The notes under the pieces were generated by a model. The model was not told the DNA's origin. It worked only from the letters and a program-made list of their open reading frames with translations, and did no database searches. A program made the translations under genes and the position numbers. Source: Massilia sp. R2A-15 (GTDB taxonomy: Bacteria > Pseudomonadota > Gammaproteobacteria > Burkholderiales > Burkholderiaceae_D). Taken from it: 64,000 bases of DNA. Of this stretch, positions 10,811 to 19,674 are shown piece after piece. The DNA lies in NCBI RefSeq assembly GCF_030704305.1, contig NZ_CP131935.1, positions 2,232,001 through 2,296,000 of the forward strand, in the 5' to 3' direction. Positions within the stretch are counted from its first letter, which is position 1. Each line of letters begins with the position of its first letter.

Positions 10811-13800
10811 CTACTGCACGCTCTCGCCGGGCAGCGGCGCGCCGGGTTTCCATGCGATGGCCAGTGCTTCCGCGTCCGCCTTTTGCTTGTCGCTCAGTTG
10901 CGCGCGCAGGCGGTCGCGCCGCTGCGCCGCTTCGGTGGCGTTGCCATCATTCTCGCGCGCCTGCGCCGCCAGCTGATAGTGCGAATACGCCAGTTGCGGA
11001 CTGACCGGCACGCCGAGGCCCTTTTCGTACAGCGAACCGATGCTCAAAAACGCGATCGGCAACTTGCTTTGCGCGGCCCTGCGGTACAGGGCCAGCGCCT
11101 GCGCGTAGTCCTGCGGCACGCCGAAGCCGTTCTCGTACAGGTCCGCAAGGTTATTGCGCGACACTTCCATGCCCTGGTCGGCGGCCTTGCGATACCACTC
11201 TGCGGCGGCGGCGTAGTCGCGCTCGACGCCGCGCCCGAAATGCAGCAGCATTGCCATGAATTGCTGGCAATAGCGCTCGTTCCGGTCCAGGCAGGGCTTG
11301 AGGTAGGCGAGTGCGCGCGGGACGTCTTTCGGCACCCCGTCACCCTTGATGAAAGTCTCCGCCAGTTGCATGGACGCGAAGGGGTGCCCTGCCGCAGCGG
11401 CCTTCTCCATCCATTCGACCGCTTTGGCCGGATCGACGCGCACACCGAGGCCTTCCTGATAACGCACACCCAGCGCCAGCTGGGCGTTGGCATTGCCCTT
11501 CCCCGCCGCTTTTTCGATCCACGCGAACGCCTGGCGCGGATCCTTCTCGACACCATTGCCGGCATCGTAGAGCTGCGCCAGGTCGGCCATCGAATCCGGG
11601 TCGCCACTGTCAGCCGCCGCCCGAACCATCGTCAGCGCCGCGGCAGGATCCTTGTCGGCGCCTCTGCCGGCGCGCACCAGCTGGGCCATCTGGCGCAGCC
11701 CGGCGGCATCGCCCTTGAGCGCGGCGCGGCGGGCCCAGTGCAGGGCCAGCTCGTCGTTCGCCGCCGTCCCTTCGCCAGCCGCGTACAGCTGCGACAGCGC
11801 CGCCTGCGCACGCGCGTTGCCCATTTCCGCGCTGTCGTGGATGTATCCGAATGCTTTGACCGGGTCGCGCGCCATGCCGGCGTAGCCGAAGCGATAGCAG
11901 TTGCCGATATTGTGCAGTGCCAGCGCGTCGCCCAGGCCGGCCGCGCGCCGGTACCATGCCAGCGCCTTGACCTCGTCCTTCGGCGCGCCCCGGCCTTCAA
12001 GGAAGATATTGCCCATCAGGTTGATGGCGCCGGCGTGACCCTGGTCCGCGGCGAGCGTGGCCAGGCGCCGCGCTTCGGCGAAGTCCTGCGCCGTCCCCAC
12101 CCCAACGAAGCTGGCGCTGGCCAGCTCGAACTGCGCCTCCGGGTTGCCGCGCGCTGCCGCGGCGCGGAACCTTGCCATCGCGCCCGCGACGTCGCGCACG
12201 CGCGCAGCCGCGCGGCCGGCGACGACGTCGGCGTCCGGCGCCTGCCTGCCGGCCAGTTCATGCAGCGCGACCGGGTAGATGGCGGCGCCGGGAATGCCAT
12301 TGGCGGCGAACCAGCGGAACGCCACGGCCGCGCCGGCCCGGTCGCCGGCAGCGAAGCGGCGCTGGCCAATATAGAACCAGGCGTCGTTCAGCGCCAGGTC
12401 GCGCGCATCGCGCGGCAGGCGCGCGGCGATCGCCAGCACTTCTTCCTCGCCGATCGCGCCGGCCTGCATCGCGACCAGCGGCCTTGGCCAGGGGCCGTCG
12501 GGCACAGTTTTCCCGTATGCGGTCAGCTCCTCCGGCAGCGGCTGTCCCATTCGCTGCAGCAAGGCGATGCTGGCGGCGATATCGAATCCGTTCAAGTCCC
12601 CGGCCTTGCCGCGCGCCGTCCGGTAGCGCGCCATGTCGGCCAGCGCGCCGGCGCCGTCGCCGGTACTGAACCTGGCCCAGGCCAGCGTCGGCAGCAGGTG
12701 GTCGGCGTCCTTCAAGGGGCCGTCGGCGTTGAACAGGGCGACGCTGTCGGCGAACCGGCCCCGCGCAAACGCCAGGCGCGCCTGGCAGCGCCGCGCGGCC
12801 ACGCCTTTTTCCCATTTGGCGATCCGGTCGGGGAAAAACTCGAAGGAGCTCTTGTCGAACGGGTCCTGCAGCGCCGCGGCGTGCACCGAGCGCAGCGCGA
12901 CTTCGCAGCTTTCTTCGAAATCAGGCGGCTCGCCCCTGGCCACCTTGGCGGCCCATTCGGAGATCGCCTGGCTAGAGAGCACCGTCTCGAAATTGCGGTA
13001 GGAATGCGCCAGCGCCGCCGGCAAGGCCACGCGATCGGCCGCCACGCCCCAGTTGCCCGAGGCGAAAGGATTCAGGGCTTTGGCTTTCACGCTCAGTTCG
13101 CGCATCGCTTCCGGGGCCACCCGGTCGGTCTTGATGCGATAGTCGAGCATGTAATCGACCAGGTTGCCGCGCAGGGCATATTCCTCGGTCGCGACAAACC
13201 ACGGCGTGTCCAGCGTTTTCGCGATCGGCTCGTCGTTGGCCCGGTACGTTTCGGGCCAACGCAGGCTCAGCCGGTAGCGGCCGTGGAACTTGCCGCTCGG
13301 CAGGGCGAACGGGAAGTTGCGCACCACCTTGGCCGGCACGCCGATCGTGTCGTCCATGATCTGGCTGTCGTAGTCGAACTTGTACTTGCCGTCCACCAGC
13401 GTCACGGGCTTGGGCAAGGTGAAATTGGCGACGACCTCGTAGCGCCCGTCGGCGTCGCGCAATGCGGGCGCGCCAACCATGGCCACGCCCGGGTACAGTT
13501 TCTCGTAGCGGGCCAGCAATTCGCGCTTGACCTGGCTGGCCGCCATCGGCGGAAAGTGGCGCCGCGCCCAATCGGCGTAATGGCCGCGGTAGACGATGCG
13601 CGATTCCAGCGCGGCGTCGCCATCGAACGTGGCGATGCCGACGTTTTCGATGTATTCCAGCAGCGGCGCGCTGTCCTGGCTTTCCGGAAACGACAACAGC
13701 TCCGTTGTGCGGCCATCGACCAGCAGGCCCTTCGCGCCGGGGAAGATTGCCGGCAGGCCGCTCAGCAGGCCGCGCTGGCCGGTGCTGGTGGGATCGACGA

Positions 13801-14998
13801 AATAGGTGGCGCCGTCCAGTTCGATGCGCACGATCACGTGGTCGAACCAGGATGGCGAGGGGATCAGCTTGCCGGGCATTTGCGGCGCGCCCGCATCGAG
13901 CAGCACCGGCCTGGCGGCAATGCCCATCTGCGCGAGCAGGCTGACCAGCAGGTAGGTCTTGTCCTTGCAGTCGCCGAAGCGGCGCGCCAGTACCACGTCG
14001 GGCGCCTGCGGCCGGTGCGAATTCTGGCCGATCGACACGCTGAAATAGCGGATTTCATCCTGCACCCAGTGCAGCGCGGTGCTGGCCCGCGCCATCGGCG
14101 TCGGCCCGGCGCCGAACTTCGCGGCAAGCTGGCGCAGGCCGGGCGAGGCCTGCACCGGTGGGAACAGGCCGTCGGCCCAGCCGGCCACCGACTGCCAGTC
14201 GGGATATTCGCTCACCTGCAGCATCCGCACCGGCAGGAAGTCGGGCGGCACCGAGCTCTCCTGCTCCACCGCGTCGATCGCGGCGCCCTCGAAGCGCATG
14301 CGCTCCATGTCGCCCAGCTGGTCGATCACCGGCGCCAGCAGCGCGCCGGACGCGTCGCCCAGCTGGCGCCAGTACAGCGGCTGGCGCGCAGGATGCAGGA
14401 TGGTCAGGCGGCGCAGTTCGACCGGCACGTCGCGGTCCCAGCTGAAGTCTTCCGCCCAGCGCTTGTCGAACACGGGATTGCGCCCTTCGGTGCTGTAGGT
14501 GATCCACAAGGTGTCGCCCACCCGCACGTCTTCGAGCAGCAACTGGACCGTCTTGGCGCCGCCGTACACGCCGGCCTCCACCGCCGTTTCGCGCTCGAGC
14601 AGGCGCACGTTCACCGACCCGGTGCGGTCGAGCACCTGGCCGCCGCGCAGGATCGCCACCCGATGCAGTCTGACCTTCTGGTAGCTGGGGTAATAGTTGA
14701 ACGAATACTGGCCGATCGTCGCCAGCGCGCCCTGGTCGTTCACCTGGAGCGCCTGGTTGACCAGCACGCCGGACGACGGTCCGGCAATCGCCTGGGTCTC
14801 GGCCAGCCGCATGACAACCGGATCGGTGCGCGTGGTCGGCGGCACGGCCGCCAGCGGCTGCGACCATTTCGGGAGCGCGCCGCCGCGGCTGAACGTAGCG
14901 TCGGCGGCCGTGGCGGCAGGCTTGGCCGGAAGTTGCGCGGCAATCGCGGGGAAGCAGCCGGACATTGCGGAAACCAACAACAGGATCGACAGGCGCAT
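10811..14998 (-). CDS. DUF3857 / transglutaminase-like / Sel1-repeat exported protein
   Basis: 1395 residues from the ATG at 14998; a TTG 45 bases upstream is less likely. Seen: signal peptide MRLSILLLVSAMSGCFPAIA, a DUF3857-like beta domain (about 60-230), and a transglutaminase-like core with Cys344 in RRFGDCKDKT and later WFDHVIV and FVDPTS supplying His and Asp. After a further beta region come roughly eleven Sel1/TPR-like 36-residue repeats (about 960-1370; for example GNIFLEGRGAPKDEVKALAW). DUF3857-transglutaminase proteins are usually half this size, so the Sel1 array is a notable fusion. Substrate unknown; a periplasmic location is inferred. Monocistronic in appearance. Confidence 0.88.
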   Translation of the reverse strand: MRLSILLLVSAMSGCFPAIAAQLPAKPAATAADATFSRGGALPKWSQPLAAVPPTTRTDPVVMRLAETQAIAGPSSGVLVNQALQVNDQGALATIGQYSFNYYPSYQKVRLHRVAILRGGQVLDRTGSVNVRLLERETAVEAGVYGGAKTVQLLLEDVRVGDTLWITYSTEGRNPVFDKRWAEDFSWDRDVPVELRRLTILHPARQPLYWRQLGDASGALLAPVIDQLGDMERMRFEGAAIDAVEQESSVPPDFLPVRMLQVSEYPDWQSVAGWADGLFPPVQASPGLRQLAAKFGAGPTPMARASTALHWVQDEIRYFSVSIGQNSHRPQAPDVVLARRFGDCKDKTYLLVSLLAQMGIAARPVLLDAGAPQMPGKLIPSPSWFDHVIVRIELDGATYFVDPTSTGQRGLLSGLPAIFPGAKGLLVDGRTTELLSFPESQDSAPLLEYIENVGIATFDGDAALESRIVYRGHYADWARRHFPPMAASQVKRELLARYEKLYPGVAMVGAPALRDADGRYEVVANFTLPKPVTLVDGKYKFDYDSQIMDDTIGVPAKVVRNFPFALPSGKFHGRYRLSLRWPETYRANDEPIAKTLDTPWFVATEEYALRGNLVDYMLDYRIKTDRVAPEAMRELSVKAKALNPFASGNWGVAADRVALPAALAHSYRNFETVLSSQAISEWAAKVARGEPPDFEESCEVALRSVHAAALQDPFDKSSFEFFPDRIAKWEKGVAARRCQARLAFARGRFADSVALFNADGPLKDADHLLPTLAWARFSTGDGAGALADMARYRTARGKAGDLNGFDIAASIALLQRMGQPLPEELTAYGKTVPDGPWPRPLVAMQAGAIGEEEVLAIAARLPRDARDLALNDAWFYIGQRRFAAGDRAGAAVAFRWFAANGIPGAAIYPVALHELAGRQAPDADVVAGRAAARVRDVAGAMARFRAAAARGNPEAQFELASASFVGVGTAQDFAEARRLATLAADQGHAGAINLMGNIFLEGRGAPKDEVKALAWYRRAAGLGDALALHNIGNCYRFGYAGMARDPVKAFGYIHDSAEMGNARAQAALSQLYAAGEGTAANDELALHWARRAALKGDAAGLRQMAQLVRAGRGADKDPAAALTMVRAAADSGDPDSMADLAQLYDAGNGVEKDPRQAFAWIEKAAGKGNANAQLALGVRYQEGLGVRVDPAKAVEWMEKAAAAGHPFASMQLAETFIKGDGVPKDVPRALAYLKPCLDRNERYCQQFMAMLLHFGRGVERDYAAAAEWYRKAADQGMEVSRNNLADLYENGFGVPQDYAQALALYRRAAQSKLPIAFLSIGSLYEKGLGVPVSPQLAYSHYQLAAQARENDGNATEAAQRRDRLRAQLSDKQKADAEALAIAWKPGAPLPGESVQ

Positions 14999-15106
14999 GG
15001 CGGGCTCTTGAAGAATGGGTGGCGGGAAACGTGAATATTTCAAAAAAGAAATATAGCACGAGCAACAACCATTACGACAAGTAATTTGCGCCGCCGGCGC
15101 GCGAAT

Positions 15107-17422
15107 TCAGGCGGCGGCGCCGGCCAGCGGATCGTTGACCGCCAGCCCCATCGCGTCGGCCAGGGCTCGCGCGACCACGCCGTCCTGGCGCACCACCCTC
15201 GCCTCCCCGGCGCGCCACGCTTCCGCCAGCTTCTCGACCGGCAGGGAAAAGGCTTCCTTGCGCGCCCCGGTGGAGAAGATGAACAACGAGCGCAGCGGGC
15301 TGACCCAGGCAAGCTTGACCGTCCGCACGCTGCCGTCGGCCTGGGCGAACTCCAGCCACATGCCGCGCTCGAGCCCGTCGATCGCGGCCAGCGCCGGATC
15401 GGCCTGGGCCTGCGCGGCAGCCGCGTCCTCGGCCGCGGCCAGCGCCTGCTCCTGGTCGATGCGCCGCTGCGCGTCCTGTTGCGCCACCTCGAGGGCGATC
15501 TCCAGCTGGCGCTCGGGCGAAAGCACGATCGGCGCGCGCACGATCGACGCGTGACACTCGGCCAGCTCGGCGAAGAAGCGCAGCCGGTCGGCGTCCTGCC
15601 ACTTGATGATGTCGAGCCACTGGTTGAGCGTGGCCAGCAGGGCCGGCAGCCGTGCGATCAGCTGCCGGCGCTGTTCCTGGGTGATCTTCGGCCGCACGCT
15701 CCAGATCAGGTCGTCCATGGTGCGGGTGGCGCTGCCGACCGCGCCCGGCTTGTCGGCCTCAACGCTGTAGGCGATCGTCAGCACCGATGTCCACTTCTCT
15801 TCGAGGAAGGCCTCGACCACCGCCACCACGTCGCCGCCGCCAAGCCGCAAGGCGACGGCGTTGCGCGCGGACCTGGTGGCCGCGCTCAGCTTTTCCTGCT
15901 TCAGGGCGGCGGCGATCGGCGCCTCGATCGCAGCGGCCGCGGCGTTCTGCTCGCTTTCGAGGCTGGCCTCGAGTTCGGCCACCGCATCGGCGAAGGCGGC
16001 GGCGCCGTCGTCACGGCCGACCCGGTCGACGCCGCGCCGCATCGCCTGCAACAGCGGATCGTCGGCGCCGCCGCGCTGCTCCCAGCCCATGCGCGACATC
16101 AGGTCGATCATGCGGCGCGCCGGATGCTGCTCCTGGAAGAAGAATTCCTTGTCCAGCAAGGCGGCCTTGAGCACCGGCGCCTGCAGGTACTGGATCAGTT
16201 CGCGCGTCTCCTTCGGGATGGTCTCGTCGATGAACACGGTTTCGAAAATCCGCGCCAGCAGGTCGATGGTGCTTTCGTCGCCGCGCGACAGGCTGCCGCG
16301 CGGCAGGCTCTGCTTCAGCCGCGGCAGGTAGAACACGTCGCCCTGCGGCGCGGCGGCGGCCGGCTGCGGCGGCAAGCCGTGCCCGATTTTGACCAGCAGC
16401 TCGAGCAGGCCGGGTGGCGGCGCCACGGCCGGAGCGAACGCGCCCGGCTCGGCCCATCCGGCATGCGGGCCGGCGGAAGCGACCGGCGCCAAGGGCGCAG
16501 GCGCGATCGCCGGCGCCGGCGCGATCGCGGGCGCCGCCACGCCGCCGTGGAAGCCCGCGGCGCCGCTCGGCCTCCAGCCGCCGCTGCCCTGCGGCATGGA
16601 CGGCAGGTCGGGAATCAGGGGAATGCCCGCCGCGACGCCGTCGCCAGGCGCCTCGCTGCTCCCGAAAAACTGGCGCAGCTGCTGCGCCAGCGCCGCCTGG
16701 CCGGAGGCGCGCTCGGCCCGCGCGCGCGCCGCGTTGTCGGTCTTGCGGATGCGCAGCGCGTCCGACTCGCCCTTGGCCGCGGCCAGCGACTGGTTCAGCG
16801 CTTCATACAGCGGCGCGAAATCGAACAGCACCAGCGGGCGCAGCAGCGGCGCCATCAGGCCGTGGGATTGCTGGTCCGGCTCAAACTCGGTCCAGGCCTG
16901 GTGCAGTGCGGTGAGGATCACATCGGGCCGGAACGGGTTCTGGGCCAGGCGCAGGGTGTCACGCCCGAGCAGGTAGCCGAGCCGCACGTTGAGCGTGGCG
17001 AGCAGTTCGGCGCAAGCGGCCTCGAACGGCCGGCTGATGCCGCCGAACGCCACGCTGCGGTCCATCTCGGCCAAGGGCACCAACGCCAGCTCGCCGGCCG
17101 CCCGGTCCAGCAGCTGCTTGCGGGTCGGCGCCAGCACGTCCACTTCCTTGCGCACGCCCTCCTCCAGCGCCGCGCTGGCCAGGTGGATATATGCGTAGCT
17201 GTTCGATTTGAGCAGGTTGCCCGACTTGACGCGTTGATACACGGTGTGGGCGTCGAGCGCGGGGTCGTCGACGTCGAGCAGCGCCGCCACCAGGCGCCCG
17301 CACAGCGCGGTCAGTTGTTCGTTGAGGTGGGCGATGGCGATGCCGGCCAGGTCGTCGAGCTGCGCGCGCGCGGCGGGGACGCCGGTCCGGGATGCCGCTT
17401 GCTGGTGGGGAGTCGTTGCCAT
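15107..17422 (-). CDS. DUF1631 family protein
   Basis: 771 residues from the ATG at 17422 (MATTPHQQAASRTG); GAGG lies about eleven bases upstream. The protein is largely helical, with an Ala/Pro/Gly-rich low-complexity insert (about 310-345) and a C-terminal beta-rich segment (GMWLEFAQADGSVRTVKLAW, LFIFSTGARKEAFSL). Length and these features fit DUF1631, a proteobacterial cytoplasmic family sometimes mis-named thymidine phosphorylase; no nucleotide-phosphorylase motif is seen here. Function not established. Divergent from the chemoreceptor at 17640. Confidence 0.82.
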   Translation of the reverse strand: MATTPHQQAASRTGVPAARAQLDDLAGIAIAHLNEQLTALCGRLVAALLDVDDPALDAHTVYQRVKSGNLLKSNSYAYIHLASAALEEGVRKEVDVLAPTRKQLLDRAAGELALVPLAEMDRSVAFGGISRPFEAACAELLATLNVRLGYLLGRDTLRLAQNPFRPDVILTALHQAWTEFEPDQQSHGLMAPLLRPLVLFDFAPLYEALNQSLAAAKGESDALRIRKTDNAARARAERASGQAALAQQLRQFFGSSEAPGDGVAAGIPLIPDLPSMPQGSGGWRPSGAAGFHGGVAAPAIAPAPAIAPAPLAPVASAGPHAGWAEPGAFAPAVAPPPGLLELLVKIGHGLPPQPAAAAPQGDVFYLPRLKQSLPRGSLSRGDESTIDLLARIFETVFIDETIPKETRELIQYLQAPVLKAALLDKEFFFQEQHPARRMIDLMSRMGWEQRGGADDPLLQAMRRGVDRVGRDDGAAAFADAVAELEASLESEQNAAAAAIEAPIAAALKQEKLSAATRSARNAVALRLGGGDVVAVVEAFLEEKWTSVLTIAYSVEADKPGAVGSATRTMDDLIWSVRPKITQEQRRQLIARLPALLATLNQWLDIIKWQDADRLRFFAELAECHASIVRAPIVLSPERQLEIALEVAQQDAQRRIDQEQALAAAEDAAAAQAQADPALAAIDGLERGMWLEFAQADGSVRTVKLAWVSPLRSLFIFSTGARKEAFSLPVEKLAEAWRAGEARVVRQDGVVARALADAMGLAVNDPLAGAAA

Positions 17423-17474
17423 GGATTGGTTTGCCTCGCTCGCGAAAAGACGGCGCATGCCCATTCTGGCACAT

Positions 17475-17492
17475 TATTGCCGTATGGCAATA
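17475..17492. promoter_or_regulatory. 18-bp perfect palindrome in a divergent intergenic region
   Basis: TATTGCC, GTAT, GGCAATA: seven-base arms around a four-base centre, in the 217-nt gap between the divergent DUF1631 gene and the chemoreceptor gene. It could be an operator for a dimeric regulator. No regulator gene is adjacent and no second copy was noticed. Confidence 0.4.
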
Positions 17493-17639
17493 GTGAAAAT
17501 ACCATTTCGACGGTTTTTTTCGCCGCCTCATGATTTTCGCCACACTCGCGCCCGGCTTTTAGATTGACGCTACGCAATGGTCGCGGGCTGCGCTTTACTT
17601 ACCATGTGGAATCCCGTCCGCTTGCACGAAGGAAAATCA

Positions 17640-18983
17640 ATGAACTCGATCCGCCAGCTCGACACCCGCACCAAGCTGTTCGCCAGTTTCGCCATCGTGC
17701 TCTGCCTCGGCATCATGGTGGCGGGCTGGCTGCTGGGGCAACTTGCGCACATGAGCGACCTGGCGGCCCAGGCCGCCCACAAGCCCGGCGCGGCCGCCGC
17801 CGCGCTGGCGCGCGCCGAATTCGATGGCGCGTTCGCCTGGAGCATGGGCTTCCTGGCGCTGGAGCTCGCGTTCGGGGTGCTGCTGTGCTTCTGGCTGTCC
17901 GCCGAGGTGGCGCGGCCGGTGCACGAGGCCGTCGTGGTGGCGCGGCGCGTCGCCTCGGGGGACCTGAGCAACAAGGTCGACAAGAGCGCGCGCGGCGAAG
18001 CCGGCCTGCTGCTCAAGGCGATGCAGGAGATGAACGACAAGCTGGTGGGCATGATCATCGACGTGCGCGCCGGCACCGAGGCGCTCACTTGCGGCGCCGG
18101 CGAGATCTCGGCGGGCAGCCAGGACCTGTCGGCGCGCACCGAGCAGCAGGCCGCGTCGCTGGAAGAGACCGCCTCGTCGATGGAGGAACTGACCGCCACC
18201 GTCAAGCAGAACGCCGACCACGCCCACCAGGCCAGCAAGCTGGCCGTGTCGGCCTCGGAAGTGGCGGTCAAGGGCGGCGAAGTGGTGTCCGAAGTGGTCG
18301 GCACGATGGCCTCGATCAACGATTCGTCGAAGCGGATCGCCGAAATCATCGGCGTCATCGACGGCATCGCGTTCCAGACCAATATCCTGGCGCTCAACGC
18401 GGCGGTGGAAGCGGCGCGCGCCGGCGAACAGGGTCGCGGCTTCGCCGTCGTGGCTTCCGAAGTGCGCAACCTGGCCCAGCGCTCGGCCGCGGCGGCCAAG
18501 GAAATCAAGGCGCTGATCGACGACTCGGTGGAAAAAGTCAACGCCGGCACCCTGCTGGCCGACAAGGCGGGCAACACCATGAACGAGGTGGTCACCAGCG
18601 TCAAGCGGGTCACCGGCATCATCGGCGAGATCGCCGACGCCAGCGCCGAGCAGACCACCGGCATCGAACAGGTTAACCAGGCAATCGCGGCGATGGACCA
18701 GGCCACCCAGCAAAACGCCTCGCTGGTCGAGGAAGCGGCGGCGGCGGCGGCGTCGATGCGCGAACAGGCCGCCAGCCTGAACCGCGTGATCGGCGGCTTT
18801 ACGCTCGCTACCGAGCACGCACGCCCGGCGGCCCAGGTCCACTTGCTGGCCAGCAAAGCGGCCGCGGCGCCGGCGGAACCGGCGCCTTCCCCGCGCAAGA
18901 ACTCTGCCGTGCGGGCCGCGCCGCTGCGGGCCGCGCGCCGGGCCACGGTCGCCAAACCGGACGTGGACTGGGAGGAATTCTAA
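17640..18983 (+). CDS. Methyl-accepting chemotaxis protein with CheR-docking tail
   Basis: 447 residues from the ATG at 17640, which has AAGGA six bases upstream. Seen: two membrane helices (about 15-35 and 62-82) separated by only about 25 residues, so there is no periplasmic sensor domain; a HAMP-like linker; and the MCP signalling domain with the hairpin tip [20 protein letters not shown] and methylation helices ([17 protein letters not shown]). It ends in DWEEF, matching the xWxxF pentapeptide that tethers CheR/CheB in Tar/Tsr-type receptors. A signal from the membrane or a partner protein seems likely. Confidence 0.94.
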   Translation: MNSIRQLDTRTKLFASFAIVLCLGIMVAGWLLGQLAHMSDLAAQAAHKPGAAAAALARAEFDGAFAWSMGFLALELAFGVLLCFWLSAEVARPVHEAVVVARRVASGDLSNKVDKSARGEAGLLLKAMQEMNDKLVGMIIDVRAGTEALTCGAGEISAGSQDLSARTEQQAASLEETASSMEELTATVKQNADHAHQASKLAVSASEVAVKGGEVVSEVVGTMASINDSSKRIAEIIGVIDGIAFQTNILALNAAVEAARAGEQGRGFAVVASEVRNLAQRSAAAAKEIKALIDDSVEKVNAGTLLADKAGNTMNEVVTSVKRVTGIIGEIADASAEQTTGIEQVNQAIAAMDQATQQNASLVEEAAAAAASMREQAASLNRVIGGFTLATEHARPAAQVHLLASKAAAAPAEPAPSPRKNSAVRAAPLRAARRATVAKPDVDWEEF

Positions 18984-19013
18984 GCGAGCGCACGCTTGAA
19001 ACCATTTCAATTT

Positions 19014-19034
19014 TGTAGGCGGATCTCCTACACT
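19014..19034 (+). promoter_or_regulatory. Palindrome containing a sigmaS-like -10 element
   Basis: TGTAGG-N7-CCTACA (19014-19032) overlaps CTACACT at 19028-19034, which resembles the CTAYACT extended -10 typical of RpoS-type promoters. It lies about 130 bp before the Ser/Gln-rich stress-type protein at 19166. This is suggestive only; no clear -35 element is seen. Confidence 0.4.
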
Positions 19035-19165
19035 GGTTCAAGCGCTCTTCCGATACCGATCCTAAAGTGCGAAACCCATGATTGTGTTTCCGGAAACGCT
19101 AGCGAAAAACTATTTTCGCGTAGCAATCGGCGGCAAGTCATTTTCAACTTTGTAAAGGAATGAAC

Positions 19166-19522
19166 ATGAACAAGCAGAAAAAGATGCAGCAGCAGAAGGA
19201 CCAGCAGAACCAGTCGCGCAGCCAGGGCGCCAGCCAGCAGAGCGCCAGCCAGCGTTCGGACAGCCAGCAGTCGGGATCGCAGGGCTCGGGCTCGCGTTCG
19301 GGCGGCCAGGGCGGCACCCACGAGCAGCACGTCGAGGCGGGCCGTCAAAGCCACAAGAACGACGCCAGCCGCCAGTCGGGTTCGCAGCAGTCGGGTTCGC
19401 AGCAGTCGGGGTCGCAGTCGGGCAGCCAGCAGTCGGCATCGCCTTCGGCCGGCACCCGCGGCGGCACCCCTGAGCAGCACGCCGCAGCCGGCCGCCAAAG
19501 CCACAAGAACGACAAGAAGTAA
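19166..19522 (+). CDS. Ser/Gln-rich protein with duplicated KGG-like motif (stress-type)
   Basis: 118 residues from the ATG at 19166, which has AAGGA six bases upstream; an ATG at 19160 sits too close to it. Highly hydrophilic, rich in Gln, Ser, Gly and Arg, with repeated SQQSGS/QSGS units. Two near-identical blocks end the halves: GGTHEQHVEAGRQSHKND and GGTPEQHAAAGRQSHKND. They resemble the Gly-Gly/AGR pattern of KGG (general stress, YciG-like) repeats, with SH in place of GG. Probably disordered and cytosolic. Downstream is a strong terminator. Function inferred only by resemblance. Confidence 0.72.
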   Translation: MNKQKKMQQQKDQQNQSRSQGASQQSASQRSDSQQSGSQGSGSRSGGQGGTHEQHVEAGRQSHKNDASRQSGSQQSGSQQSGSQSGSQQSASPSAGTRGGTPEQHAAAGRQSHKNDKK

Positions 19523-19541
19523 GCTCTGAGAAGCAGAGAGA

Positions 19542-19580
19542 GCCTGCCAGCGGCCACGCCGCCGGCAGGCTTTTTTCTTT
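19542..19580 (+). terminator. Intrinsic terminator of the Ser/Gln-rich gene
   Basis: A 29-nt stem-loop (GCCTGCC at 19542 pairs with GGCAGGC ending at 19570; the inner GCGGC/GCCGC stem continues after one mismatch; loop CAC) is followed immediately by T6-C-T3. It starts 20 nt after the stop codon. Confidence 0.9.
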
Positions 19581-19585
19581 GAGAC

Positions 19586-19669
19586 GTGGTCTGGTCCTGC
19601 GGACCTGACCCCATTTTCGATTGACGCGCCGGTGTCAAAGATGGGGTCAGGTCCGCAGGACCAGACCCC
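19586..19669. repeat. Inverted pair of REP-like palindromes (REPIN-like), copies 2 and 3
   Basis: Copy 2 (19586-19612) and copy 3 (19643-19669) are oriented head to head. Together they form a perfect inverted repeat of about 26 bp per arm (reading TGGTCTGGTCCTGCGG outward) around a 28-30 bp loop. Each copy is itself palindromic. The pair sits between the convergent Ser/Gln-rich gene and the ClpP-like gene. This doublet arrangement is the hallmark of REPIN elements mobilised by RAYT transposases; no RAYT gene is in the window. Confidence 0.85.
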
Positions 19670-19674
19670 GGCTA

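Noticed and set aside
9982-11004. 340-codon frame overlapping the LytTR regulator
   Set aside because: Arg/Ala/Gly-rich alternate frame; the receiver and LytTR motifs are in the neighbouring frame.
10883-15034. 1383-codon open frame on the plus strand opposite the DUF3857/Sel1 gene
   Set aside because: Mirror frame created by GC-rich codon bias; low-complexity Arg/Gly/His composition, no domains, and the minus-strand gene has signal peptide and catalytic motifs.
19200-19520. Repetitive CAGCAGTCGGGTTCG-like DNA considered as a CRISPR array
   Set aside because: Repeats are contiguous codons of a Ser/Gln-rich protein without spacers of uniform length.
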